In this document: one piece after another, positions 35,239 to 46,540 of the stretch
How positions within the stretch are numbered: position 1 is the stretch's first letter
Layout of the letters: each line of letters begins with the position of its first letter
Source of the DNA: Paraphysoderma sedebokerense
Lineage: Eukaryota > Blastocladiomycota > Physodermatomycetes > Physodermatales > Physodermataceae
Assembly: GCA_025602915.1 (NCBI GenBank)
Contig: JAHLJZ010000029.1
Location: 124,001-188,000 of the forward strand
DNA length: 64,000 bases
Reading direction: 5' to 3'
Program-made: the position numbers and the translations under genes
Notes under the pieces: model-generated
What the model saw: only the letters and a program-made list of their open reading frames with translations
Databases searched by the model: none
Told to the model about the DNA's origin: nothing

Positions 35239-36559
35239 TCATTCTGGCAATTTCAATTCTCCTCTGCGAGCCCATGATTCCACAGTCGACATTCCTGGAT
35301 TGATTTTCTTAGTTTCAGATATATCTCGCCCGTTATAGTATCTGCACATAATCGGTTATATAGAAGAGAAGGAATTTTAAATTTAGTTCACTTATTTTGT
35401 ATAATTGAAGACTCAACTTACCCGCACATGTTGAAGTACGTCAACATTTCTTTCAGCTCGAGGTCGATCATTTCCTTCCCTTTCAGCTCCTTCCCTTCGG
35501 CCGCTTTCAACTCTTCTTCTTTGATCTCCACATACCGATACGTAAATTTTTTACCCAACACCTTTGTCAAAGTTTCACAAACCTCTGGCATTGTTTTGTA
35601 CTCTCCAGCAACATGAACGATTTTCCCCATATATTCATCCTTGTTTTCCAATATTTTGGCAACAATTGGCCCGACGTCATGTTTAGGATCAACCCAAGGA
35701 AGCCGGACGTCTGGCTTAATGCCCAATGCCCATTCGTAACCATCTGCTGTTTTTGTTGGAGGGAAGTAGGTGTAGAGATTAGTCATATAAAATCCCATGT
35801 ACATAAAAGTTGCCGGGAGCAGATTTTTTCGAATATAAACTTCAACGTGATTTTTGCCGGTGAAATGATAAACATGTTTCAATTTCCCGAATGAAAGGCC
35901 TTCGACGTCATCGAGGGAACTGTATGGAGTTACGGAATCATTATTTTGTGGTCAATGAAAATTCGAAGACGCGGAAAGGAAGCGCGACGTCACCTCCATA
36001 TCAAATGCTTAATTTCTGAGTTTTTCAGTTGGCAAGAGTTAGAAATAAATAACCAACAAAATAAACAATCAAGTCTTACTTTTTTCTCTCGCCACATCAG
36101 CCATAATTTTGCCTAGGTTCGCACATGTAAGTAAAATCGATCAATGCCAAAATGAAACCCAAGTAAAACCCAACCTTGAACCTCTTCCATCCCCACATTT
36201 CCTTTCACTGCAATTGAAGAATCCCAGAAGTTTGTAACAGCATAAACCCCATAAGCACCTGTCATAGGGAACCTTTAATGTAAGAAACCTACTCATTGAA
36301 CACATCAAATGGCATTGCAGTCTTTGCCGACGATCTTACCATCAAAGGCAGCCTCCACCTCTTTCTTCTCCCCGATATCACACTTTACGATTTCAACTCC
36401 ATATTTTTCTTTCAATTCTCGAGCTTTTTGACCATCTGGATTACGGGTCAGTCCACGTATTCTATACTTTCCAGTCTCATGGAGACTTTTGATAACACTT
36501 CCTCCTTGAGCACCTGTACTGCCTACAACAACAATGAGAGGTTTATCTGAGATTGGCAT
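35239..36559 (-). CDS. NmrA-like NAD(P)-binding protein
   Basis: An atypical short-chain dehydrogenase-fold protein; NmrA relatives act as redox sensors/regulators or as isoflavone-reductase-like enzymes. ATG 36559 leads into the Rossmann motif VVVGSTGAQGGSVIKSL (GxxGxxG) with beta-2 RGLTRNPDGQKARELKEKY and VEIVKCDIGEKKEVEAAF. The middle exons carry GAYGVYAVTNFWDSS and MKHVYHFTGKNHVEVYIRKN, then LLPATFMYMGFYMTNLY; the C-terminal part has LPWVDPKHDVGPIVAKILEN and IVHVAGEYKTMPEVCETLTK, as in NmrA/HSCARG proteins. It ends ARRGELKLPE at 35239, after an intron near 35340-35420. The Tyr-x-x-x-Lys of classical SDRs is not evident, as expected for this family. Confidence 0.85.
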
Positions 36560-36616
36560 GGGTGAATTTATTTGAAGAAATTGGTTCAGTTCGGTTGATG
36601 GACGCAGGTAAAAGTT

Positions 36617-36626
36617 CTTTTATATA
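36617..36626 (-). promoter_or_regulatory. TATA box of the NmrA-like gene
   Basis: TATATAAAAG on the minus strand, 58-67 bases upstream of the NmrA-like ATG, the same spacing as the lipocalin TATA box. The rest of the 380-base space to the next plus-strand gene is shared promoter DNA with no further recognisable element. Confidence 0.55.
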
Positions 36627-36940
36627 CGAGACCTGCTTGCAAGTCGGTGACGTCACGCTATTCAGGTTTTGGCAGCTAGTCGAATTGCTGTGCCGATTGT
36701 TCATGCTTTTTGTAACTTTGAACAATTATTGTCTTTTTTTGGTATCTTTAATCAGTGTATAGTAACCCTATTGAATCATTTCGGAATTATTGGCGTTTCT
36801 CGGATATTTTTGGCCACAAACTTTTTTCTTCTTAACGCCGAATTAAGCGGTTCAAATTATATCATCCAGAACGAGAAAACTTGATATTACCTTTATTCAG
36901 ATTAACAACATCCAAAGCACGAAATCTCAACGTATTGAAT

Positions 36941-37375
36941 ATGCCACTCTTTCCTTCGTTTATCCCGCCTGCAACTCCTAATGTCATCTTCTGGTTTTGT
37001 GTAATGGGCGCTGGGGCGGCCTCGCTGAAACATCTGATCTCACCGATACCGACCTTGCAAGAGCTGACGCCCGTCGCTGTTCGCACTACAAAAGACAAAA
37101 ACAGTAGTCTGAGTCCTGAAGGATATTGGTGGGGCTCCCTTGCGTTTTCGGCAATGAATCTGGGTTATTGTGTCGTTGGACTTTGGGCCGGATATTGTGG
37201 TTCGAACGAAGCCAAGCAAGGATTTTTGCTAGGAACTGGAGTGTTATTTGAGGCGTTTTCTTTGGCATGGTTTACGAAGGGCCACATAACTGGAAAGAAA
37301 GATTACAAGAAACAAGGAACAAAAGTTGGAATGTTTGGAGTACTGTTTCTGTACGGATTTGCCTTGATGTTATAA
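36941..37375 (+). CDS. Small four-helix membrane protein, unknown
   Basis: Not recognised. A single-exon protein of 144 residues from ATG 36941 with hydrophobic segments PNVIFWFCVMGAGAASL, YWWGSLAFSAMNLGYCVVGL, GFLLGTGVLFEAFSLAW and VGMFGVLFLYGFALML, and a lysine-rich loop (GKKDYKKQGTK) between TM3 and TM4. The short C-terminus ends in the last helix. An upstream in-frame extension to 36881 lacks a better start. The four-helix layout with a glycine-rich third helix resembles small fungal DUF membrane proteins, but I cannot name one. Confidence 0.65.
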   Translation: MPLFPSFIPPATPNVIFWFCVMGAGAASLKHLISPIPTLQELTPVAVRTTKDKNSSLSPEGYWWGSLAFSAMNLGYCVVGLWAGYCGSNEAKQGFLLGTGVLFEAFSLAWFTKGHITGKKDYKKQGTKVGMFGVLFLYGFALML

Positions 37376-37618
37376 TTTGGCTGGGTTCAATAGTCCGGTA
37401 TGAGGCAGAATTGATGTGCATGTTTGAAGGCAATATCCGAGATTAGTCTTGCCAAATACTGATGGAGAAAGAAACATATAATGTATTATATGGATAGTCA
37501 AACGAAAATCAATTTTCCTTTGTCGGATGTTGGCAATGGAGTTCAACGCTTTTCGCGTTCTCAAGCAATCGTATCAAGGCCTCAAAACGGAAACAGACCT
37601 TGATGAGAACGACGACAA

Positions 37619-40291
37619 ATGTCGTACGATAGCAAAGGAGTTAACTTCTCCGATCCCAACATCCAAATTCCTCTCCTGAACTCTCCTCCATTCTCCGCAC
37701 TCTCATCCATTTCAATCTCAACATCATCCAAACGAAAACGGACACGATCAATAGAATTCTCGGACTCGGTTTCATACTTTAACCCACAAGACGAATCAGA
37801 TTACCAATGCAACGATGATATTCCTGAAAGTATAAGTAAAAAGTTAAGACTATCCGAAGACGTTCAAAGCGGTATCAGTACAACTTTTCAACAGAAGCTA
37901 GCAGAACGGTCGGTTAATTATTGGGTATTAGGTGGTCAATTGGAACAGAATCAAATGATTCCTCCTTGTTTGAGTGATACTTGTGTATCTAGGGATCATG
38001 AAGATCAAACAAATGGAGGTGCAGAATCGGAAAATGAAGGATCTGAGACACTGAGTAGTGAAGATGAGGATATGACGGGGACTGAAGAGGAGGAGGAAGA
38101 AACATCTGAGGACGAAGTCGAAAGCGAAGATGAGATGGCAATAGAATTGAAAGAAGGGTATGTCGCATTTTGTGCACATTGATAGCGAATATCAACCTCG
38201 ACTAGTATAGGATATATGGTTTTCATTTTTCTAACACTCCTATCTACTCGTTCTTCTTTGATCTGATGTTACAGGGAGCAAGTCGTTAGACTGGTGGCTG
38301 CTTCTTTCCTGATACCTAAGGTGCTAATCAAATTACAATCAGGCGAATCTCTTGATCCTTACTGGTATTCCTCTGGTCCATTTGTCTTCTGAATCAACAC
38401 TTGGTTTGCATTTGATTAATCTTCTCTTTCAGGGCTTCTGATCCGAAAATAGGAATTCAATACTTCACGACCTCCCCGCGACTGAAAGCATTAAAACGAA
38501 TATCAACTTACTCACTCCATCCATACTCTTACTCGCATTCCCTCCAATTTTCCCAATTTCAAGAAGCACTAGAATACAATTCGATTCAAGGACTATCGAT
38601 ACAGCCCGACCATTATTTCTTGATTAAATGTCTACGAAAGGAAGACGATAAAGCAAGTCAGATTGTGGTTGAAGTATTTGAAAATCCACGGCTTGCGACG
38701 GAAGAAGAGATAGACCTAAATGCTGAAGAAAACTCGCTCATAGATAGTCAAATTTGGATTGATTTTCTGGTATCGCGAACAGAGGCAAGAATAGTTTCGT
38801 CTGTATGTACATTCTCTGTTTTGCTTCATGATTAAGCAGCCAGTAATCAAATTTCGTTTCCTTCATCGTTTTCACTGCCTTCCTCGTGAACGTCGACCCT
38901 TATAGATGAAACATAATATCCGTAATAATCACTACTACATCTTTCGCTCTCCTCTTTCGCCGCCCTCATGTATTCCCCAACCATTACCTGATCCGATACC
39001 GCAACCCGAGACTCCTGAGAAAACTCAACAAAGAGATAAAGATATTTTATCCATTCAATCTGTATTGACTTATTATGGTGGTGCGGAAACAACTGATCCG
39101 TTATCAGACAGTTGTAGATATGTTTTGGTAAGTTGCTCTTTGATTGATTGGGATATTTGTTGAACAGGTGGGTCTAATCCTCGTTATAAAATTAATATTA
39201 TTTTGTTCGCAGATCCATGCTACGTCATTGCCACATCTGTCTGGTCTACCGAAATTAATAGACATAAAAAATAAAGATAGCGTCAAATTTGTAGTTTTTG
39301 GAAAACACCCGTCACTGCCTACAACCGCAGGATTTTTTTCCGAGGTCTTGCCATTAAAACGTTCGTATTTTGTCGATTTCCTCGTTTATCGATCCAATCA
39401 TCAGGCGAAACGGATTGCAAAATATAACCCACTTTCTTGAATTCCACTATTTTTAGGTGGCATCATTACAATTGATGAGTCGATGCTCAGCGCACTGACG
39501 CAATGTACTGGTGGTAATCGAGTGGAAGTGATAGGAATGTTGAGGCGGATTGTTCAATTTGTTGAAAACGTTAGTCTTCCTTCCTTTCTCTCTTTTCTCT
39601 CTATCTAATGATCTTCAACGTATTATACACACCAACATCATGTTTTACTCCACCCTTCTCACACCTCGGTTCTTCCGGCGAACAGCAAAACGAACTCATC
39701 ATTAACCCTGAAGACCCCCCACGCTGGGTCATTTATCTAAATACGTCGTCTTATGACGTCTGTTCGTCGGGTTTAGGTATGGCGCCGTGCAGGAACGACT
39801 CTATATCAACCGTAAATGAAACCGATATCGATACCGAAGAAGACGACGATGACGACGAATGCGAAGTGATTAGACCGATTCAATTATTTCGGGAGGAAAA
39901 AATGGATGAGTTGAGTTTATACAAGGTTTTTATTTTGTTTTTTCTTTTTGCATTTGTTATTGATACTTTGGTCCTTGATTTTTGACTAACCCAATACAAT
40001 TCACTCAAGATAACAAAATCAAATGCCCAGTACCTCCAATCGTATATGAACGAGTACAAATGGATCTCGAATTACCGGTACTTTGTGTACCTTTGTCATC
40101 AGCAAGAAAAATCACAAAAACCAGAAAACGGGGATCAAGGGGTTCGTTTTTTAGTTCTTTTTTCTGATCGTTCATATATCAATTTCCGTCCAGGTGGTTT
40201 CATCAGAACCTAACCATCCGTTTTGCGTTTTTTTCACTTACAGGTGTATTACCTTGACCCTTCTGGATTTTTGAATCTATTCGATACGTAA
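37619..40291 (+). CDS. Unknown acidic nuclear-type protein, multi-exon
   Basis: Not recognised. ATG 37619 begins a serine-rich stretch with a basic cluster (SSKRKRTRSIEFSDS), then NYWVLGGQLEQNQMIPP, then a long acidic run (DMTGTEEEEEETSEDEVESE). Later exons look globular: EQVVRLVAASFLIPKVLIKL, ASDPKIGIQYFTTSPRLKAL, YFLIKCLRKEDDKASQIVVE and SCRYVLIHATSLPHLSGLPK; later RWVIYLNTSSYDVCSSGLG, another acidic run (DTEEDDDDDECE), then AQYLQSYMNEYKWISNYRYF. It ends DPSGFLNLFDT at 40291. At least seven introns. Basic plus acidic runs suggest a nuclear role; no catalytic motif is visible. Confidence 0.6.
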
Positions 40292-40744
40292 CAAAATATC
40301 GCCTACGAAAATGGATTGGATCCCATAATGATTACTTTAGACTACCTTTCTTTACTTTTTATATTGTTTACTTGAATCGGGTTTTTACGATTTTATTTCA
40401 GACTTTGGGAAGCGAGACCTCTGATTTGAATGTACTGTAGATAACAGAGACAAAGAAAGTAATGAATACTGTTTTGGATACTTTTTGGATGGGAAACTGG
40501 TCTATCATGTAGATAACTTTTCTTTTGACGTGAACGACAAGTGCGTTGGTGTGGGTACTATAAAAACGGATGATACAAACAAACTGAAGATTCATGATAA
40601 AAATAAAGTAATTGTTCAAGGCGAATTGACTAATTTGGATATGTATTTTTTGATATTGATACAAATTTGTGCGTATGCGTCAATGGGTTTATTATCTTTA
40701 CAGTTTATTTTTGTAGTTTACGACCATCTGGATAAGTTGTCCAA

Positions 40745-42238
40745 TTACCCTTTGTTCATTCTGTTACCTGCACCTTTAGGGTTATCTGTAAAGAATTGAT
40801 AAATAATAGGTCAGTCAGTTGTCGAGGTGAGTTTAAATTTTCAGTTGAAGAGAGTTTAGAGGTTGAGGAACATACCATCTTTAAATTCATCCCATGCACG
40901 TTGTTTATACGTTTCTGCATCGATTGCGGCTTCGTTTTGATCGTCTGGGTCATCTTTTGGGGCTGGCGGTTTTCTGTTGAATCAAGGTCAACGGGTAACA
41001 TGGGTTAGCCATGAAGAGAGAAATGAGTAGAGAGAGGTACCAAAAGGTTTGAAAGATAGAGATGAATATGTATTTACCCTCCACCTGAAATCATGCGTTC
41101 ACTTTCCGCTTCGAGGTACTCGTCGATGGTCATGGTGGGTAGCCGATGAGAAGGTTTAAATACGTTGGCACGAATCTGTTCTGCTCGAGTTTTGGAATCG
41201 ACTAGAATGAACGGACGGAGAGGCTGGGGAAGGAAAAAAGTTGATGATTAGCTTTTGGAAATTGGATTCAAAAATTGAGCTTGATAATGCGAATTTCAAA
41301 AGTTCCACAGGATAGAGCATAGATAAAAACGTTGCTACCTTTCCTTCCTTTGATAATAAAGGGCCACCTTGAGACACTGGAGGCCGATCGAGCCTTAGAC
41401 TGTTGTCTTCTTGATCTCTTTTGTTGTCTCGTTCACCTCTTCTTTCCATTTTCTCTTTTTCCAGTTTTTTGATTTCCTTCAAGCGTTCCAACATGGGCAA
41501 TTCCTCTTGGACCGAGACCAAATCGTCAATAACTTTGTAGACAAAACTCTGAATCAAGGTCAATACCCATTCTCTTTCTATTTCTTCTTGATCCAATTCA
41601 TCGATGAGGTTGTCAGCGTTGGCAGTAGAGCGGGAGGAGTTGCTCGTTTTTGATCGAAAAGATTCGAGCTGTGAGTGCAAATCGGCGAGTTTCGCTTCAA
41701 TGGATTTAGACTGCTTGTATCTGTTTATTTTTGAGGCACGTTGCTGATCAGGTGGTAGTTTTGAGAAAGCGTTGTTGAGTCGAGCAGTTAAAAAGGCCTT
41801 GTCTTGGTGGTTCAAGAGGCCGTAGTGGTCAATGGTGTCGAGGAAAGCGTTGAAATGTTTTTGGGCCAGGTGGACGATGTCCCAGCGATCGATTTTTGGG
41901 TTGACGATGTTGAGGGTGAGGGAGCCGATGTAAGCGTCGATCAAGAGGTACTGGAGGTTGGAGGTATTGATGTCGTCGAGTTCTTCGTTTGGACTAAAGA
42001 TGGAGAGTTTTAGGATGAGGAGGGCCGCAGTGTTGAAAGCGGAGAGAGCGTCGTTGAGGAGGGACTGGTATTGAGGAGAAGATGACGGGAGGGAGGAGGT
42101 TTGGAGGTCTAAGTAGGATGCTTGAGCCGAGCGGAAAGCAGCTGGGAGGGATGTGGTTGATGAGGTGGTAGAGGTAGAGGTGTTGGAGGAGTTGGAGGAG
42201 GGAAGGGCGGCGAGGAGGTCGGCGGTGACCATGGACAT
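40745..42238 (-). CDS. TAP42: TAP42/alpha-4 (IGBP1), PP2A-type phosphatase regulator
   Basis: Tap42 binds the catalytic subunits of PP2A-family phosphatases and links them to TORC1. The long first exon (from ATG 42238) carries the helical TPR-like domain: LQYLLIDAYIGSLTLNI, IDRWDIVHLAQKHFNAFLD, KQSKSIEAKLADLHSQLES, REWVLTLIQSFVYKVIDDL, EELPMLERLKEIKKLEKE. After introns come PLRPFILVDSKTRAEQIRAN, HRLPTMTIDEYLEAESERM, KPPAPKDDPDDQNEAAIDAE and TYKQRAWDEFKD; the last small exon (40745-40780) adds DNPKGAGNRMNKG, the invariant Tap42 C-terminus. Four exons. That final exon lies within an open frame of the opposite strand, which I therefore read as non-coding. The N-terminal S/T run (SNSSNTSTSTTSSTTS) is specific to this copy. 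Confidence 0.95.
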
Positions 42239-42498
42239 TGTGTAAGTGTAGAGTGTGTCAAGAGAGAGAATGTGATGTAGAGTGTGTCAAGAGAGAGTAG
42301 AAGAGAGGAAAGAGTAGCTAAAGAGTAGAAGAGTAACTCAAAGAGAGGAAAGCGTAAGAGTAAGAGTGCTCCCTCATCTACTCATCGGCTCACCACCTCA
42401 ACCTCCACTGCTTTGGACTTTGACTCTCCTGCTCTCTTTGTGTTCTACTCTTGCGCTACTCCCTTGCTTCTTGCTCTCTTCCACCCTACTCTCATCCC
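42239..42498. promoter_or_regulatory. Bidirectional purine/pyrimidine-skewed promoter region
   Basis: 260 bases between the TAP42 ATG (-) and the dehydrogenase ATG (+). The plus strand is almost pure purine with GTG interruptions up to about 42365, then turns pyrimidine-rich. A 21-bp direct repeat containing GTGTGTCAAGAGAGAG occurs at 42248-42268 and 42277-42297. Both genes are probably driven from here. Confidence 0.5.
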
Positions 42499-44133
42499 AT
42501 GCTCACCCACACCCCGCCCCTCTCCGTCGACTCTTTCCTCCTCCACTCCCTCCGCTACCCTCCCGTCATCCTCGCTCTGCTCTACCCCCTCCTCCCTCTC
42601 TCCCTCCTGTCCCTCCTTTCCCTCTGCTGTCTCCTGCTATTTCTTCCCTACCTCTACCTCCACTACTTGAACCCCCCCGCCGATCCCCTGGATTGGCACA
42701 GCCAAATCCTACTCGTCTCTGGAGGTCCGTGTGTCCGTTTTGATTTTGACTCAACCACCTCTCCAATGCCACCGTTGCTCACTCACTCACGCACACTCTT
42801 TCGATGGCAACAGGTAGTAATGGCGTGGGAAAAAGATTGATCCAACTCTTGTCAGAGTACCGACCCGAAACTAAAATTGTTTCGATAGATATTGAACCAC
42901 CCACGTCTAAACTCTCTCGTATGTTCCCCGTCACAAAATATACAACATGCACTGTAATGTCACTCACACTTTTGCCTCAAAAAATGCAGAAAATATCCAT
43001 TTCTACCAATGCGACGTCGCCGACTATGAGGCGGTACAGAAAGTCGCAGACTTGATCAAAAAGGAGGTACCGTGTTTCTTCCTGCTCAATCTATATTAAA
43101 CACCCTTTCAATTTGGCAAACCAACCATCATGATTCAGGTCGGAAACCCAACAATACTGATCAACAATGCTGGCACTGTTCAAGGCAAATATTTTACTGA
43201 ATTGACGCCTGATCAAATCAAACGGCAAGGCTCAACTATTCATTCCTTTTCAAACCCTCACTGGCACCCCCCCTTTTCTAAACTGCTGTCATTCTAGAAC
43301 GATCGAAGTCAATCTTTACGGCTCAATGTGGCTTACTAAAACATTCTTGCCTGATATGATCAAAGTCAATAAAGGCCATGTGTTGTCAGTGTCGTCGGCA
43401 GCCGGCCTGGTTGGACTGGCCTGGTTAAGTAAGTCGTTGCTCTCAATTGCTCATCGAATCCTGCGCGACGGTTTAAAGTCTCTAAACAGCATCATTTTCC
43501 TTTCTTTTGCTCAACCCGTCTCCAGCTGATTACTGTGCGAGCAAATTTGCCCTGTACGGGTTCATGGAGTCTCTCCGTCAAGAATTGCGCCATACGTATG
43601 TTTGTTTGAATATGACCTTGTTCGGGCTTGCGATTGCTATTGCCGCCAATAGATTCAAATTAATCGACTCACCTTGTCAAAAAATAGTAACATCCACACC
43701 ACTGTCCTCTGTCCGGCTCACCTCACGACACGGCTTTTCGCCAACGTTCACCCGCCATATCAATTTATCACACCGTCCCTTGATGCTACTTATGTAGCGA
43801 CTAAAATGATTAACGCCCTGGAAGGCAAAAAAAGTAGGGATATCTGGATCCCTCTGGCGACGTGGGCAGCCCTCATCGTGAGGCTCTCCCCAGTTTGGTT
43901 GAATGATTGGGCACATAAGGTTTGCTCCTCACTCCCATTGTTGTTTTGACTCTGTTTTGCCCTTGATGACTGATTTCTATGTCTTCGATGACTGATCTCT
44001 TACATTCTGATATTTTGCGCACACCGTACGCCATCGCTACCAATCCAAAGGTAATGAAAACGAACGAATACAAACCGGAATCAGAGGGTCCCTTCTATGC
44101 CCGTCCCGACTTTATGAAGAAGAAACAATGCTA
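42499..44133 (+). CDS. Membrane-anchored short-chain dehydrogenase/reductase (HSD17B11/DHRS-like)
   Basis: An NAD(P)-dependent oxidoreductase probably acting on lipid, retinoid or steroid-like alcohols at the ER or lipid droplet. ATG 42499 gives a leucine-rich membrane anchor (PVILALLYPLLPLSLLSLLS, continuing to about 42660), written in unusually C-rich codons. The Rossmann motif GGSNGVGK is split by an intron after VSG; then IVSIDIEPPTSKL, FYQCDVADYEAVQKVADLIK, ILINNAGTVQGKYF (NNAG), VNLYGSMWLTKTFLPDMI, GHVLSVSSAAG (catalytic Ser), and ADYCASKFALYGFMESLRQE with the catalytic Y-x-x-x-K. The C-terminus reads HTTVLCPAHLTTRLFANV and ends with DWAHK spliced to VMKTNEYKPESEGPFYARPD. About seven introns. 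All catalytic residues are present. Confidence 0.9.
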
Positions 44134-44516
44134 GATGACAATAGCTCTCTACATTCCTCTAAGTAGTTGTAGGTATTTCACTCGTAGATAGATTTTGGTA
44201 GTTATTTGAACAGAGTCTAGTGAAGATTTTACCAATTCCTAAAAAGATTCATTGTTAAAATGATATCTAATTTATTTAAACTCAGAAGTAGCGACAAAAA
44301 CCAGAAACACGAGTTGACTGTAGAACTATAAGCTGTGTTCATAATAAATACCATTACTCCGTCAAAATAAGCTCAGTGTATGGATAAAACAATTTCCACC
44401 AAAATCTCATCCGTATGAGACTGTCAAATTTCGACATCTAATTTCAGTCGATCGAGTCGTGTCGCTGCGTGTTTCGATGAACTCGCACACCGCCGGGGCA
44501 CCACGGTCGAGGTATT
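44134..44516. other. Intergenic DNA left of the satellite
   Basis: About 380 bases of AT-rich 3' flank of the dehydrogenase gene. No open frame or repeat is evident until the satellite motif appears at about 44517. Confidence 0.45.
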
Positions 44517-45204
44517 CAACCATGGGTTACGCACAAACGAGCCATACAATGACAATCAAATTCAGCCGATACTTTTCTATCCACATATGGAACGATTTTT
44601 TGTATTCAAATAGTGATGGACAACCCATTTGTTGAATTTGTGTGAAAATCGCGGATTTAGAACATTCAACAGGGATACCCCGGCCGTTGTATTCAACCAT
44701 GGTTACGTACAAACTAACCGTACAATTACAGTCAAATTCCTTAAAAACTTTCCATAATATATGTACAACTCAATATAAGTTTTAAAATTTGATGAACAAC
44801 CCATCTGTAGATTTTGTACCCAATACTTTGTGGATTGGCGGGGCGTCTCGCCAAACCAGTTCAAATGAAAACTTAACGGCGGACGAATTCAAACATGGAC
44901 TATGCACAAACTAACCGTACAATTACAGTCAAATTCCTTAAAAACTTTCCATAATATATGTACAACTCAATATAAGTTTCAAAATTTGATGGACAACCCA
45001 ACTGTAGATTTTGTACCCAATAGCTGTGGATTGGCGGCAACCAGTTCAAATGAAAACTAGAGACAGACGAATTCAAACATGGACTGTGCACAAACTAACC
45101 GTACAATTGCTGTCATACTCCTTATTCGCTTTCCAAAATGTATTTGAAACTGAATGCAAGTTTCAAAATTTGATGAACAACCCAACTGTAGATTGTTGCA
45201 ACGG
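44517..45204 (-). repeat. Satellite left arm: four diverged ~185-bp units, inverted orientation
   Basis: Four units start near 44517, 44697, 44891 and 45076 (lengths about 180, 194, 185 and 129 bp). Each opens with a C-C/A-ATGG-like step and the core GCACAAACTAACCGTACAAT, the reverse complement of the core of the right arm, and carries GATGAACAACCCATCTGTAG-like sequence, the reverse complement of the right arm's CTACAAATGGGTTGTTC segment. The units differ from each other far more than the right-arm units do, so this arm looks older or less homogenised. Confidence 0.8.
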
Positions 45205-46540
45205 TCAGTTTGTGCACAATGCACGATTGAATTGCTTTGGACATCGTGTCAAATTCTCTAGAAAATACTAGTCATTCGTTATAAAATCGACAAATGAGTT
45301 GATGATCAATGTTTCATGCTCATAATGGGTTATATATATATATATATATATACAGATGTTTACAGTGTTTATTTACATTTGTACGGTTACTTTGTACACA
45401 ATCCGCTTTCATGTTCAAGGCGCTGCAAGGTCAAAATCCGCGATATGTCAATATAGAATCTACAAATGGGTTGTTCTTCATTGATTAGTTATTGAAATTT
45501 GCTCAGTAAGATGACAGAAGCAAGTCTACCGATTCTGATTGTGATTGTACGGTTAGTTTGTGCACAATATGCTTTCAAATTCCTTGGGCCCCCACGGCAA
45601 TGTTCAAGTTTCATTGTCAAAATCCGCGACATGTCAATACAAAACCTACAAATGGTTTTATAATCATTCAGTGATCACTCATATTTGCTCAATAAGATGG
45701 TACAAACGGGTTTACCACATTTGGCTGGAATTCTATGGTTAGTTTGTGCACAATATGCTTTCAAATTCCTTGGGCCCCCACGTCAATGTTGAAGCTGCAA
45801 GGTCAAAATCCGCGACATGTCATTATAGAATCCACAAATGGTTTTATAATCATTCATTGATCATTCATACTTGCTCAGTAAGATGATAGAAACAAGTCTA
45901 CTGATTCTGCTTGTAATTGTACGGTTAATTTGTGCACAATATGCTTTCAAATTCCTTGGGCCCCCACGTCAATGTTCAAGCTGCAAGGTCAAAATCCGCG
46001 ACATGTCATTATAGAATCCACAAATGGTTTTATAATCATTCATTGATCATTCATACTTGCTCAGTAAGATGATAGAAACAAGTCTACTGATTCTGCTTGT
46101 AATTGTACGGTTAATTTGTGCACAATATGCTTTCAAATTCCTTGGGCCCCCACGGCAATGTTCAAGTTTCATTGTCAAAATCCGCGACATGTCAATACAA
46201 AACCTACAAATGGTTTTATAATCATTCAGTGATCACTCATATTTGCTCAATAAGATGGTACAAACGGGTTTACCACATTTGGCTGGAATTCTATGGTTAG
46301 TTTGTGCACAATATGCTTTCAAATTCCTTGGGCCCCCACGTCAATGTTGAAGCTGCAAGGTCAAAATCCGCGATATGTCAATATAGAATCCACAAATGGA
46401 TTGTTCTTCATTAATTAGTTATTACAATTTGCTCAGTAAGATGATAGAAACAAGTCTACCGACTTTGATAGTAATTGTACGGTTAGTTTGTGCACAATCC
46501 ATAATTAAATTCTTAGGCCCCCCCTAAGTCAATGTTCAAG
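45205..46540 (+). repeat. Satellite right arm: ~186-bp tandem units with higher-order structure
   Basis: Units start at about 45205, 45381, 45548, 45734, 45920, 46106, 46292 and 46478; the five from 45548 to 46477 are each close to 186 bp. Each begins GGTTAGTTTGTGCACAAT (or GGTTAATTTG...), followed in the central units by ATGCTTTCAAATTCCTTGGG and by TCAAAATCCGCGACATGTCA. The units at 45548 and 46106 are identical apart from the GGTTA-G/A start, 558 bp (three units) apart, showing a three-unit higher-order repeat. Edge units (45381, 46292, 46478) are diverged or partial. The small open frames in this arm are repeat artefacts. Confidence 0.9.
45330..45352. repeat. (TA)n microsatellite inside the satellite
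   Basis: An uninterrupted TA run of about 11 repeats within the first, degenerate unit of the right arm, close to the point where the two arms meet. Confidence 0.9.

Noticed and set aside
40485-40799. Plus-strand open frame of 104 codons with two hydrophobic stretches
   Set aside because: The opposite strand here encodes the terminal TAP42 exon (DNPKGAGNRMNKG), and the frame has no supported upstream exon.
45560-46300. Two identical 60-codon frames
   Set aside because: They are the same satellite unit repeated 558 bp apart, not a gene family.
44517-46540. Idea that the satellite unit encodes a hammerhead-type ribozyme
   Set aside because: The conserved CTGATGA and GAAA elements are not present in the required arrangement in any unit I read.
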